From the NCBI RefSeq assembly GCF_001682865.1, contig NZ_MAQX01000002.1:79308-143307 (forward strand): a stretch of DNA of 64,000 nt, given 5' to 3'. The notes under the pieces are model-generated. The model did not search any database. It saw nothing but the letters and a program-made list of their open reading frames with translations, and had not been told where the DNA came from. Shown here in pieces: positions 51,064 to 59,680 of the stretch. The first letter of the stretch is position 1, and every line of letters begins with the position of its first letter. The DNA comes from Bacillus sp. FJAT-26390. Lineage in GTDB: Bacteria > Bacillota > Bacilli > Paenibacillales > Paenibacillaceae. Made by a program: the position numbers and the translations under genes.

Positions 51064-51211
51064 AAGCTGTCGAGAAAGTGATATGCTACCCAAAGAGTAG
51101 ACAGGTGAAATAATAAAAACCTTCCGCTTCTTCTGGAAATTTCCTTTTATGGCTCTTTTCAATAAATCCTTTGAGTTTATTCTTGGATTGACGTTACAAT
51201 TTTTTCTTCCA

Positions 51212-51640
51212 TTATAAGCGTTCATTAATTTTGATCAACATTTCCTTTAAGACTTGCTTTTCCTCGTCGGTAAGGACTTGAACGATTTCTTCCTCCACCT
51301 TTTGGAATGAGTCTTGAAAGTCTTCGATCAGTTCAATCGCTTTTGGCAATACATATATATTTTTTTGCCGTTCATTATTGGCCGGGATTTTTCGCTCGAT
51401 GAACCCTTTTTGCTCTAGACCTTGAAGCATGCTTGTAATGCTGGCCCCACGTAAATGAAACCGATCTGCAAGGTCCTTTTGAATAATATGATTATTTTGG
51501 TTCTGGTAAATATAATCGATTACTTTTCCTTGTTGAGCGTTTAACCCCAGCTCTTTTATACTCTCGTCCGCTCTTTTCTTTAACTTAAGACCGATAATCT
51601 GAAACAAATCCAGATAAGGCGTATCCTTTCGGGATTGCAT
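51212..51640 (-). CDS. MarR-family transcriptional regulator
   Basis: The 142-residue protein has the MarR fold: an N-terminal dimerisation helix, a winged helix (IIQKDLADRFHLRGASITSMLQGLEQKGFIERK), the wing arginine/asparagine run NNERQKNIYVL, and C-terminal dimer helices. It lies divergent from the amidohydrolase gene. A GTTAG-N4-CTAAC operator is found just downstream of its promoter and in the amidohydrolase promoter, so it probably represses itself and that gene. A poly-G ribosome binding site precedes the ATG. Confidence 0.92.
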   Translation of the reverse strand: MQSRKDTPYLDLFQIIGLKLKKRADESIKELGLNAQQGKVIDYIYQNQNNHIIQKDLADRFHLRGASITSMLQGLEQKGFIERKIPANNERQKNIYVLPKAIELIEDFQDSFQKVEEEIVQVLTDEEKQVLKEMLIKINERL

Positions 51641-51659
51641 GATCGTCCCCCCTGCAATT

Positions 51660-51673
51660 GTTAGGAATCTAAC
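51660..51673. promoter_or_regulatory. MarR operator, marR side
   Basis: GTTAGGAATCTAAC is a 5-4-5 inverted repeat located downstream of the marR -10 element TATAGT (51687-51692) and before the start codon. Confidence 0.65.
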
Positions 51674-51686
51674 TGTAAGTAACTAA

Positions 51687-51715
51687 ACTATACAGTGATC
51701 CTATAGGGTTGTCAA
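51687..51715 (-). promoter_or_regulatory. Promoter of the MarR-type gene
   Basis: On the minus strand TTGACA (51710-51715) and TATAGT (51687-51692) are spaced by 17 bases. Confidence 0.75.
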
Positions 51716-51730
51716 ACGAGTATTAGTTTA

Positions 51731-51759
51731 TTGACAGTTAGATAACTAACAGTTATACT
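51731..51759 (+). promoter_or_regulatory. Amidohydrolase promoter with embedded MarR operator
   Basis: TTGACA (51731-51736) and TATACT (51754-51759) are spaced by 17 bases. The operator GTTAGATAACTAAC (51737-51750) lies entirely in that spacer, so bound repressor would block RNA polymerase. Its arms are the same as those of the operator on the marR side. Confidence 0.8.
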
Positions 51760-51796
51760 TCGAACTGTTAAACAACAAAACTTGGGAGGAATTCAA

Positions 51797-53107
51797 ATGG
51801 AGAAGGTAACTCAAAATGCTGCGTTAGAACAAGTTACGGCGATTACAAATGTACGTATCTTTGATGGAGATCAAATTATTGCGCCCAGACATGTTGTCAT
51901 TAAAGGGGAGTCCATTATTTCAGTGGGCGGAGACCTTCCGGCCGATGCAACGATTATCGATGGAGAAAATGCGACACTAATGCCGGGTCTCATAGATGCA
52001 CATGTCCACACCTCAATCGGCGGATTACGAGATGCCTTAAAATTCGGCGTTACAACAGAACTCGAAATGAACGGCGATTTTACTAAAAGAGGGCGCGAGA
52101 TTCAGTTGAAAAATGTGAATGATGTCGCAGACGTCCGTTCTGCAGGCACAGCGATCACAGCTCCGGGCGGACACCCAGATGAATTACTGCCGGATGGAGA
52201 TGAAATACCGGAATTCGTATTAAAGGAACTAGAGAAGTTATCGGAGGAAGACCGGGAAGCGATGTTGGCTGCATACGCTCACGATCACGAAGAAATACCG
52301 CAAGTGACGACGGTGGAAGAAGCGATTAAACATGTGCATACCCAAGTAGATAATGGAGCCGACTATATTAAGATCATGATTGAAGAAGGAACGGTTATGG
52401 GTGCACCTGGCCTGCCTGTACTAAGCGACGAGATTCTAAAAACAGCCGTGACAGAAGCCCACAAGTTCGATAAACTGGTCATCGCCCACGTCTTGACGGC
52501 TCTTTCATCGCAAGAAGCCATCGATTTAGGAGTCGACGGTTTGGGCCACTTGTTTATCGACAGACCCGAGTACACATCCGAGTTAGTGAAATCCATAGCG
52601 GGTTCAGGCGCTTTTGTTACACCGTGCTTGGTGTTGAATTCATCGATTATTGGAAATCCGGCATCGGAATTGGCGAATGATCCGCGTGTTCATTCCAAAT
52701 TAAGTCCGGATTGGATCGATATTTTGAACTCAAGCTTCAATACGTTTCCGCAAGGCAATATGGAGAACAGCTTTAAGAATGTGATGGACCTTCACCGTGC
52801 CGGAGTTGATATTCTGGTAGGGACGGATGTTGCGCCGGTTCCCGTTCCGAATCTTGGCGGCCTTGCTCATGGAGCCAGCGTCCATCATGAAATGCAATTG
52901 CTGGTGAAGGCAGGGTTCACTCCGATAGAAGCGCTTCAGTCGGCTACTACCAAACCGGCCCGTTGCTTTGGTCTTCACGATCGCGGCCGTATTACCGAAG
53001 GTGCGCGCGCTGACCTTATACTAGTAGACGGTGATCCGACATCCAACATCTCAGATAGCTTGTCGATCAAATCCGTGTGGTTCAAAGGTGTGCAACAACT
53101 ATGTTAA
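51797..53107 (+). CDS. Metal-dependent amidohydrolase
   Basis: The 436-residue enzyme belongs to the amidohydrolase superfamily. H69 and H71 are in GLIDAHVH, a probable carboxylated lysine is in DYIKIMIEEG, further metal histidines lie in IAHVLTALSS and GLGHLF, and the catalytic aspartate is in LVGTDVAPVP. The layout resembles imidazolonepropionase/Xaa-Pro dipeptidase-like members; the substrate cannot be read. There is no export signal. The ATG at 51797 has GGGAGG seven bases upstream. It is transcribed from a MarR-controlled promoter, which suggests induction by an aromatic or xenobiotic-like effector. Confidence 0.88.
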   Translation: MEKVTQNAALEQVTAITNVRIFDGDQIIAPRHVVIKGESIISVGGDLPADATIIDGENATLMPGLIDAHVHTSIGGLRDALKFGVTTELEMNGDFTKRGREIQLKNVNDVADVRSAGTAITAPGGHPDELLPDGDEIPEFVLKELEKLSEEDREAMLAAYAHDHEEIPQVTTVEEAIKHVHTQVDNGADYIKIMIEEGTVMGAPGLPVLSDEILKTAVTEAHKFDKLVIAHVLTALSSQEAIDLGVDGLGHLFIDRPEYTSELVKSIAGSGAFVTPCLVLNSSIIGNPASELANDPRVHSKLSPDWIDILNSSFNTFPQGNMENSFKNVMDLHRAGVDILVGTDVAPVPVPNLGGLAHGASVHHEMQLLVKAGFTPIEALQSATTKPARCFGLHDRGRITEGARADLILVDGDPTSNISDSLSIKSVWFKGVQQLC

Positions 53108-53373
53108 TCAGAGTCGATATCCCCGTACAATGTCGTCAGAGCGATTGCATACGCCATTAACGAACCAGACGATGCCAGTGTAAACGAAATAATTATCTGT
53201 CCGCCCCTACAAACCATATAAAACATTGACCGCCCTCGACATGCTAAGCGAATGAAGATGGCGGTTATTTCCGGTCTGCGTACCTGGTCTGCATGTTTTC
53301 CTATGCTTTTTTAACGTTACTTGTGATACATCTCTCAGCGAATGATCTTAAACTATCCAGCCCGTAGCTCAAC

Positions 53374-53405
53374 AAAAAGGCAGCCGATCGTATTGAACGG
53401 CTGCC
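53374..53405 (-). terminator. Terminator after the GNAT gene
   Basis: GGCAGCCG (53379-53386) pairs with CGGCTGCC (53398-53405), and the minus strand continues with five T residues. The rest of 53108-53465 shows no gene. Confidence 0.7.
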
Positions 53406-53465
53406 GCAGTGTTGTTATTCAGCTATCATTACCCGTTAGGATTCCTGTAGAGCGTTAATTTTGTA

Positions 53466-53954
53466 CTATCCCAAAAACGATAAGTCTTTTATAAACCAAG
53501 CGTCTGTAGCATTATGCTCTGAACCATCTAATGGTCTTTCAAGTTGCCGGAAACCTAATTTGATGTAAAGGAGATTTGCTGCTTGAAGTTTCTTCAATGT
53601 TTCTAAGTAACAGTGTGTATAGTGTTTCTTGGCGAAGTCGAGTGCTACTTTCATAAGATCATTCGACAGACCCACGCCTTGAGCTTCGGGTGTGATGTAT
53701 AGCTTTTGCAACTCGCAAATTCCCGATTCCTGCCCAAACGGTGCAATCCCCACACCGCCTACCACTTCATTTTGTTCATTCACTGCAACCCAATACTTTG
53801 CATTTGATTGTTCCTTGTAATATTGTGCCATACTGTTGAGTTGAGGGTCAAAATATGCTGTTCCCGGAATGTTTAGGTTAAATGATTCCAATGAGCGTTT
53901 AATAATTCGCTCTATTGTTTGATTGTCCTTTTCTTCAATTTCACGAATTTGCAT
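53466..53954 (-). CDS. GNAT-family N-acetyltransferase
   Basis: The 162-residue protein has the GNAT order: MQIREIEEKD start, beta4 with WVAVNEQNEVVGGVGIAPF, the ELQKLYITPEAQGVGLSNDLM motif A region (acetyl-CoA pyrophosphate loop Q-G-V-G-L-S), and the C-terminal LYIKLGFRQLERP beta-bulge. The substrate is unknown. The ATG at 53954 begins the fold and has a weak GGGGA site; a further in-frame ATG lies at 53975. Confidence 0.88.
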   Translation of the reverse strand: MQIREIEEKDNQTIERIIKRSLESFNLNIPGTAYFDPQLNSMAQYYKEQSNAKYWVAVNEQNEVVGGVGIAPFGQESGICELQKLYITPEAQGVGLSNDLMKVALDFAKKHYTHCYLETLKKLQAANLLYIKLGFRQLERPLDGSEHNATDAWFIKDLSFLG

Positions 53955-54243
53955 TGTTTCATTCCCCAATATCAAAGTAATTATAATTTATTAACTCTAA
54001 TATTATTAGCCAAATAATTCAATTTCAAGTATCCTCCCTCTATGGAGAATTGCTTATCTCTTAAATACTCACGTTTTCTTATAATATTGCCCTAGTTTGT
54101 TTATTGCAGATAGCGTTTCAGTGGAACGATGTTGTAGATGAATAAATTCATGGGACCGGTTAAAGTGCAAAAAAGTCTCCACATAGGCTCATGGCGGTCA
54201 ACCCTCCCACATTCCTTCATTCAACCTGTCCATGAGGTGGAAG

Positions 54244-54585
54244 TCAGATATGCTGCCCGGCAGGATCTTCATCCGTATGGATCATCGAGGGATATCCTGC
54301 ATCATTTTTTTCTTCCTTGAACTCATGTCCTTTTTTCAATATGCCGAAAAGAATGCGAATGAGTTTGTCACACAATGCGATGAGAGACTGCATCTTTTTC
54401 AACGGATTCGACCAGTGGCATCATCATTGGGATTTGCATGTTCGAATTTGTTTTGAATCCATTCGTACTGGGTCAGCAGCAATTCAAGCTCCATTTTAGC
54501 CAACTCTGCACCTTGTTGGATATCAACAGAACGACTAGCCGCTGCCTTGATTGTTATTAAAATTCGAAGCAGACGGCCGTGCCTT
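54244..54585 (-). pseudogene. Remnant of an IS110-family transposase
   Basis: On the minus strand a first fragment (54399-54585) reads LLRILITIKAAASRSVDIQQ and continues ELAKMELELLLTQYEWIQNK, the middle part of IS110-type transposases. It stops and a second fragment in a shifted frame (54244-54393) reads MQSLIALCDKLIRILFGILK followed by KGHEF, the IS110 C-terminal end. The catalytic N-terminal DEDD domain and the region between the fragments are missing, so it cannot be active. No intact ends are seen. Assignment rests on motif memory. Nothing else is recognised in 54000-54729. Confidence 0.55.
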
Positions 54586-54729
54586 TATTTAGGTCTAACA
54601 GAGAAATTAAGCATGGGGAACGCCGTTTCTCCGACTTCCTCTACATCATTCAAATACATCTCAAACGTACTAATTCAATTGTTCGCACTTGCTCGACTCG
54701 TTTCAGCGAAGAAATCAAAATGAGGCAAA

Positions 54730-55488
54730 TCATATTCCTATCTCCCACATTTCCGCTGCAACTTTCTCGACCCTGCCATCCATATCTGTCCCGTCAAACT
54801 TTGAAAGCTTCAGTTCGCTTACGATTTTTCCGTCGCGCATAAACATAATGCGCTCCGTCCGCGCTGCAACCTTTGCATCGTGAGTTACAAGCATAACCGC
54901 AGTACCATCCGCGTTAATTTCAGAAAATATATCCATAATCTTCTCCGCAGATTTTGAGTTGAGCGCACCCGTCGGCTCGTCGCCGAAAATGATTTTCGGG
55001 CTGTTCATAAGCGAGCGGCATATTCCCGCACGTTGAAGCTGACCTCCCGAAACATGTGTCATGTCTCGCTTTTCAAGCTCTTCAATGCCAACCCTTTTCA
55101 TAAGCGCTCTTGCCTTCTCCGATATTTTTTCGACGTTTTTTCTGTTATCGCGCATTGATGGAAGAATGATATTGTCGAGAATATTCAGATTTTTCAGCAT
55201 AGTCGGCTGTTGAAAAACAAATCCCATCTTTGTCCTACGTATATCTGAAAGCTCATTCTCAGAGGTCGCCGATAATTCCCCGCCGTCAAAAACGACCTTT
55301 CCTCCGTCAACTTTGTCCATTCCGCTCAACGCAAACAGCAGCGTCGATTTTCCCGATCCAGAAGGTCCCATAACCGCTACAAACTCGCCCTCGTTTATTT
55401 CAACGGACACTTCATCAAGAACATTACGCTGTTCATCTCCCGCACCGAAAGACTTTACTATTTGATCACCGATAATAATCTTCTTCAT
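54730..55488 (-). CDS. ABC transporter ATP-binding protein (MacB/LolD type)
   Basis: The 252-residue ATPase has Walker A GPSGSGKST, Q-loop FVFQQPTMLKNL, signature HVSGGQLQRAGICRSL, Walker B KIIFGDEPTGAL and switch histidine VTHDAKV. It belongs to the MacB/LolD/BceA-like class that drives FtsX-type permeases. It starts four bases after the permease gene, with AAAGGAG seven bases before the ATG. Codon use is more A+T-rich than in the left half of the window, as is the rest of this operon. Confidence 0.93.
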   Translation of the reverse strand: MKKIIIGDQIVKSFGAGDEQRNVLDEVSVEINEGEFVAVMGPSGSGKSTLLFALSGMDKVDGGKVVFDGGELSATSENELSDIRRTKMGFVFQQPTMLKNLNILDNIILPSMRDNRKNVEKISEKARALMKRVGIEELEKRDMTHVSGGQLQRAGICRSLMNSPKIIFGDEPTGALNSKSAEKIMDIFSEINADGTAVMLVTHDAKVAARTERIMFMRDGKIVSELKLSKFDGTDMDGRVEKVAAEMWEIGI

Positions 55489-55492
55489 AGGT

Positions 55493-57814
55493 CTACTCCT
55501 TTATATTTTCGGATATTTTTATTAGTCCCGCGCCCGATGTACCGATCTTTGTTGCGATAAGTACCGCGCATATCATCATTAGCGGACTAAACAGATACGC
55601 CGAAAGAGGATTTGCCGCAAAATTAAACGTCGACGCTCCAAACGAAGAAATAACCAAACCCGCAAGCTTCTCTCCAAGAGTGTTTGCCAGAAGCGTGCCG
55701 AGAACTATTCCCGCAATCAAAACGAATACCGTACGCGAAACATACTGCGCTTTAATATCCGAGTTTGTAAAACCGAACGCTTTCATTACGGCAATAGAAT
55801 ATCGGTCCTTTGCCACAAGCATTTTCATAAATAACAATGTAACTAGTGCCGTTATAGACAGCGCAACGGCGACTGCGGCGTAGGAACCCATTTCGACGGA
55901 GCTTATTGTCGAGCCGAGGGTCTGTGTAACAAATTCATCAATGTCTGAAGTCTTTGCAAAATCAAACTTGTCTGCATATTCCGCATACTTCGCGTCAATA
56001 AAGGCTTTGTCCGAAAGCTCAGCACTAATAATGCTCCACATAATGCCCGCCGAATTGTCGGTGAATACGGCTTTGGCGGTTTTGCCGCCGTTGGTAATGT
56101 CGGAATAAATTCCGCTTACCGTAAGTTCTTTCTCCCGTCCATCAATCACCAGCGTATTGACATCGCCGACCTTTTTGCCCATCTCATTGGCATATATAGT
56201 TGAAAGAGCAATTTCGTCATCTGCGGCGGGGGCTTTTCCCTCAGAATATTCGATAGGAAATATGGAATGGTCGCCTAGTTCAATTTTAATATTTTCCTCT
56301 GATCCGTCTTCCATTTTTGCCTTGAATGTTTTTGTTGTAAGGACAGCAACCTTTGAAATAGCTTGATCGCTTTTCACCGTCTCCACGACTTCAGCGACTT
56401 TTTCAGAGCTATTGTCGATATTGCCAGACAACTGTATGCGCAGATCGTAGTTTCCAATCCCCATATAACTGATGAAGCTTTTTGAGGAAATCGTATTGTA
56501 TAGGTTCAGCGGAACGATCATGATAAAAGCCGAAATCACCAGTACAGCTAGCATTGTGGCGTAAATTCTTTTCCTTGAGAGAACATCTTTGATACCGAGA
56601 AAAACATTCGTGTTAAACAGCTTGTTTCCGTTCAGGGTAAAACGATTAGCACCTGTGTTTTGCTCCTGAGATTTGCCGAAGCGTATGGCTTCCGCGGCTG
56701 AAATTTTCCGAAATCGTTTCAGCACTCCGTTCACATAGACCATAATGGCAAGGAATACTAGCAATATGCCGATGATTCCTAAGACATAAGCAAAAGAAGA
56801 ATTTTCGCTTTCCCCCATATAAAGCCGTATATTTTTAAGAAGCATGCCTTTGAAAACAAACGAAAGAGCAAAACCGAGAATAGAGCCTGCCGCCGCAATT
56901 GCCGCGTATTTCGCTATATAAATCTTCTTGATGTCGGAGACACGCAGCCCTATAGCTTTCATAACACCAATTTCGCGATAATCGTCTTCGATTTTCGCAA
57001 GGAGCGTAAAGCGTATGCACATGAACGCGATGGCAACGACAAGCAGGCTTACCAGCAGAATAACCCCAATCATCATCCCGTCGGAAATTGCATTCATCAT
57101 TCTAAATAGCGCATATGTAACCGTTGGACCGTTCATTTCAAGTTTTGCAGAGGCATATGCGGTTTCAAATGCACTTAACGCCGACATATCCTTGAGTCTG
57201 AACTCAATCAGATACTCTGTATTTCCAAGGCTTTTTATTTCCTTATAGTCATTGCTGCTTACAAGAAATCGCTTAGAGGCGGAAAGCGATGAATTCATTG
57301 TCGAATCGCGGAGAAATCCTTCAACGGTAAATTCTTTTCCGCTTATTACGGCCTTGTCACCGATCTTTGCAGTGTTATCCTTCATATAGCTTACCGGAAC
57401 ATAAATCTCTCCGTTAGATACGTTGATGACGTTTCCGTCCAAATCAAGAAGATAATCGAATTTTTCGCTCTGTACGCTTAAACCGTTGTCCTGAACGCTG
57501 TTCGCAAGCGAATTATCGCCCAATATAATCTCCGATCCGTCAATGTTCAGAAATTCCACCACTTGAAATTCATCGACGCTGCTGTTTTGTTCCGCAAAAG
57601 CCGAAAGCCGCGCAGTATCAATCTCACCCGAATGCATCTGCATAAAATGTGGCGTTTTCGCTTGTGTCATTAGCGTATCCAGCGCGCCAGAAAGATTAAC
57701 GACGAGTATCGCCGCGAGTGAAACAAGCATAGCTGAGGCAGCGACGAATATCATTGTTGTCAACGTTATCGCTTTGCTCTTTAAAATGTCATTGCGGATT
57801 ATTCTGTTAAACAT
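55493..57814 (-). CDS. FtsX-family ABC transporter permease
   Basis: The 773-residue membrane protein has an N-terminal helix, a large extracellular region, and a three-helix FtsX block near residues 250-360 (VSDIKKIYIAKYAAIAAAG). A second N-terminal helix follows near 415 and a second extracellular region, then a C-terminal FtsX block (GFTNSDIKAQYVSRTVFVLIA). Such two-FtsX-domain permeases export lipids, peptides or antibiotics. The ATPase follows by four bases and the TetR-type regulator precedes by 104 bases, all on one strand. Confidence 0.9.
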   Translation of the reverse strand: MFNRIIRNDILKSKAITLTTMIFVAASAMLVSLAAILVVNLSGALDTLMTQAKTPHFMQMHSGEIDTARLSAFAEQNSSVDEFQVVEFLNIDGSEIILGDNSLANSVQDNGLSVQSEKFDYLLDLDGNVINVSNGEIYVPVSYMKDNTAKIGDKAVISGKEFTVEGFLRDSTMNSSLSASKRFLVSSNDYKEIKSLGNTEYLIEFRLKDMSALSAFETAYASAKLEMNGPTVTYALFRMMNAISDGMMIGVILLVSLLVVAIAFMCIRFTLLAKIEDDYREIGVMKAIGLRVSDIKKIYIAKYAAIAAAGSILGFALSFVFKGMLLKNIRLYMGESENSSFAYVLGIIGILLVFLAIMVYVNGVLKRFRKISAAEAIRFGKSQEQNTGANRFTLNGNKLFNTNVFLGIKDVLSRKRIYATMLAVLVISAFIMIVPLNLYNTISSKSFISYMGIGNYDLRIQLSGNIDNSSEKVAEVVETVKSDQAISKVAVLTTKTFKAKMEDGSEENIKIELGDHSIFPIEYSEGKAPAADDEIALSTIYANEMGKKVGDVNTLVIDGREKELTVSGIYSDITNGGKTAKAVFTDNSAGIMWSIISAELSDKAFIDAKYAEYADKFDFAKTSDIDEFVTQTLGSTISSVEMGSYAAVAVALSITALVTLLFMKMLVAKDRYSIAVMKAFGFTNSDIKAQYVSRTVFVLIAGIVLGTLLANTLGEKLAGLVISSFGASTFNFAANPLSAYLFSPLMMICAVLIATKIGTSGAGLIKISENIKE

Positions 57815-57918
57815 AAGTCACCTCTGTTTTTGAATAAGAAAATCCAGCTTTAGCCAAGCACCAATGGTGCTCTTCCGACCATAGAAGAAAATATTTCACG
57901 AATTATTCTTTGCTTCCT

Positions 57919-58548
57919 CTATCCACTGCCAAACATCTGCATTACGTCTACAAGGCTTCCGCTATTGACACCAAGCAACCTCTCTACATTGAAAACAAAA
58001 GCTTGTATGCGTGAAGCGCGCTCCTCGTTCGTCATTTGAACCATATCATCATCAAAAACGGTATTCGCATAGATCACAACCATTTCCATGCATTCATACG
58101 GGTACGGCGTGTTGAATATTCCCTGCTGGATACCCTCGTTGATGATTCCCGTCAGTATCGGCGTAACGCCATTGATGATGACCTTTTCTATTTTCTGATG
58201 CATAAGTGCGTTCTGCGGCTTATGAATATGTTCCATAATATCCTTGCTGCTCCCGCCACTTAAGTTCAGTGCCATAACAACGCGGATAATACGCTCGACT
58301 ACAGGTATGCGCTTGTCTGCTGCTATTTCCTGCGCTGTGCCTAAAAGACGGACGCCATACCGCTCAATCAGCGCGTCCATAATATCCTCCTTCGACTTGA
58401 AGTGATGATATAACGTTCCTCGCGCAATTCCGACCTTTTCGAGAATATCGTTTGTACTTGTGCCGTCAAAGCCCTTCTGACCAAAAAGCTCATCGGCTGC
58501 GTCAATTATTTCGTTCCTGCGCTCTTCAGCTTCTTTTACAACTCTCAT
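57919..58548 (-). CDS. TetR-family regulator of the FtsX-type exporter
   Basis: The 209-residue protein has the TetR HTH in its first 50 residues (RRNEIIDAADELFGQKGFDG ... DILEKVGIARGTLYHHF). The C-terminal ligand domain is helical (YANTVFDDDMVQMTNEERASRI). It precedes the permease gene on the same strand. A 6-5-6 inverted repeat (58568-58584) between its promoter and its AAGGAGGTG site is the likely operator, so autoregulation of the whole unit is expected. Confidence 0.92.
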   Translation of the reverse strand: MRVVKEAEERRNEIIDAADELFGQKGFDGTSTNDILEKVGIARGTLYHHFKSKEDIMDALIERYGVRLLGTAQEIAADKRIPVVERIIRVVMALNLSGGSSKDIMEHIHKPQNALMHQKIEKVIINGVTPILTGIINEGIQQGIFNTPYPYECMEMVVIYANTVFDDDMVQMTNEERASRIQAFVFNVERLLGVNSGSLVDVMQMFGSG

Positions 58549-58567
58549 CTTTGCACCTCCTTCACAA

Positions 58568-58584
58568 ACAGACCGACTGTCTGT
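58568..58584. promoter_or_regulatory. TetR operator
   Basis: ACAGACCGACTGTCTGT has matching six-base arms. It lies 20 bases before the TetR start, downstream of a possible promoter (TTGACA at 58625-58630, TATGAT about 19 bases further on). Confidence 0.6.
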
Positions 58585-58677
58585 CTATCTAATTTTCTAA
58601 TCATATCACGTTATTCTATCATGGTGTCAAGAAGTCGATTTTAATATCATCAAAGGCAGTAAACAGAACAAAAAATG

Positions 58678-58713
58678 ACTAATAAAAAAGGGCTTCCGCC
58701 CAAGTTTATTAGT
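58678..58713. terminator. Terminator-like hairpin
   Basis: ACTAATAAA (58678-58686) pairs with TTTATTAGT (58705-58713), with GGGC/GCCC inside. It sits in the 58549-58980 gap, upstream of the TetR promoter; the rest of the gap shows no supported gene. Confidence 0.5.
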
Positions 58714-58980
58714 CTATTCATGAAAAATGAGAATAAAAAAGAAAACATAGTTATTTCTTTGAATAAGTCAATAATTTGGATGGACCTTTGAAGATTGGCT
58801 TCAGCACCAAGCTAGGCATTGGTTCATGATAATGAGCGCTTCATTCGAGCTCAAAACTCAAAACATTTGAGGAAATGTGTATCCTTTGTACGTTTTCGAG
58901 ACACTTGAAGGAATTGTCAGATCGAGGTCCAAGTAGGTGGTTAGTATGAACACCTAAATAGGTCGAAGTCCAATCACGCA

Positions 58981-59511
58981 CTAGAGACGAGGTACCGTGC
59001 TATCAGCTTTCTCAATAGAATATATCGCTTGTTCAGCTCCGAATCTTTGTACTTTCCGTTCTAATTTCATTCCAATCCGCTCTAGAAGTCTGCAAGATGA
59101 AGCATTGGCAGTCTGTGTCTCTGCTAGCACCCTGGATATTTCCAGATCATTAAATGCGAAATCAATTACTTGACTGAGTATCTCAGTTGCATATCCAGCC
59201 CTCCACCAAGTGGGGAGAAGCTCATAAGATACCTCTATGCCACCATCTACATGTTTGTCTAAAGAGATTAAACCAATAAACTGGTTATTCATTTTCAACC
59301 GAACAACCCAAAAGTGAGATTCTATCTGGGAACGATTTAAGGTCTCTATAAACTTGGTTCGCGTATGTTCTTCGGGAATCACACCGCCTAAATATCTTCT
59401 GACCAAATCATTTACATATATTTTTTTAACGTCTTCAAAATCATCAATCTTTATCTTAGCAAGAATGCATCTTTCCGTTTCAATAATAATCCCTCCGTTC
59501 TTGTGTTCCAT
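58981..59511 (-). CDS. GNAT-family N-acetyltransferase (RimJ/RimL type)
   Basis: The 176-residue protein starts near IIIETERCILAKIKIDDFED and carries the RimJ-like signature VSYELLPTWWRAGYATEILSQVIDFAF (motif A) and ASSCRLLERIGMKLERKV near the end. It acetylates an unknown amine substrate. The start is uncertain: ATG 59511 has no clear ribosome binding site, while GGAGGG lies further in, ahead of an ATT codon at the conserved start of the fold. An ATG at 59544 also lacks a site. Confidence 0.82.
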   Translation of the reverse strand: MEHKNGGIIIETERCILAKIKIDDFEDVKKIYVNDLVRRYLGGVIPEEHTRTKFIETLNRSQIESHFWVVRLKMNNQFIGLISLDKHVDGGIEVSYELLPTWWRAGYATEILSQVIDFAFNDLEISRVLAETQTANASSCRLLERIGMKLERKVQRFGAEQAIYSIEKADSTVPRL

Positions 59512-59680
59512 TGAGAAAAAGTGTCCCGTTAGTTCAACAGGCATCCGAATGATCTTAACGGCTGCTATCCGTTATCCATAAAATTGAATTGGGAGAGGAT
59601 GATTGATCCATTTTCAATCATCTCTTTTCAACAAATCTTAAACCCACCCACACGGGGACAGCTATCGTCGCTAACTATTT

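Noticed and set aside
50863..51225. 121-codon N-terminal extension of the S9-type hydrolase
   Set aside because: It crosses the GAGCCCTCCTG terminator hairpin and an AGGAGG site serves the internal ATG.
54138..54842. Several 60-87-codon plus-strand frames around the IS110 remnant
   Set aside because: They are antisense to the transposase fragments or the ABC ATPase gene and lack start signals.
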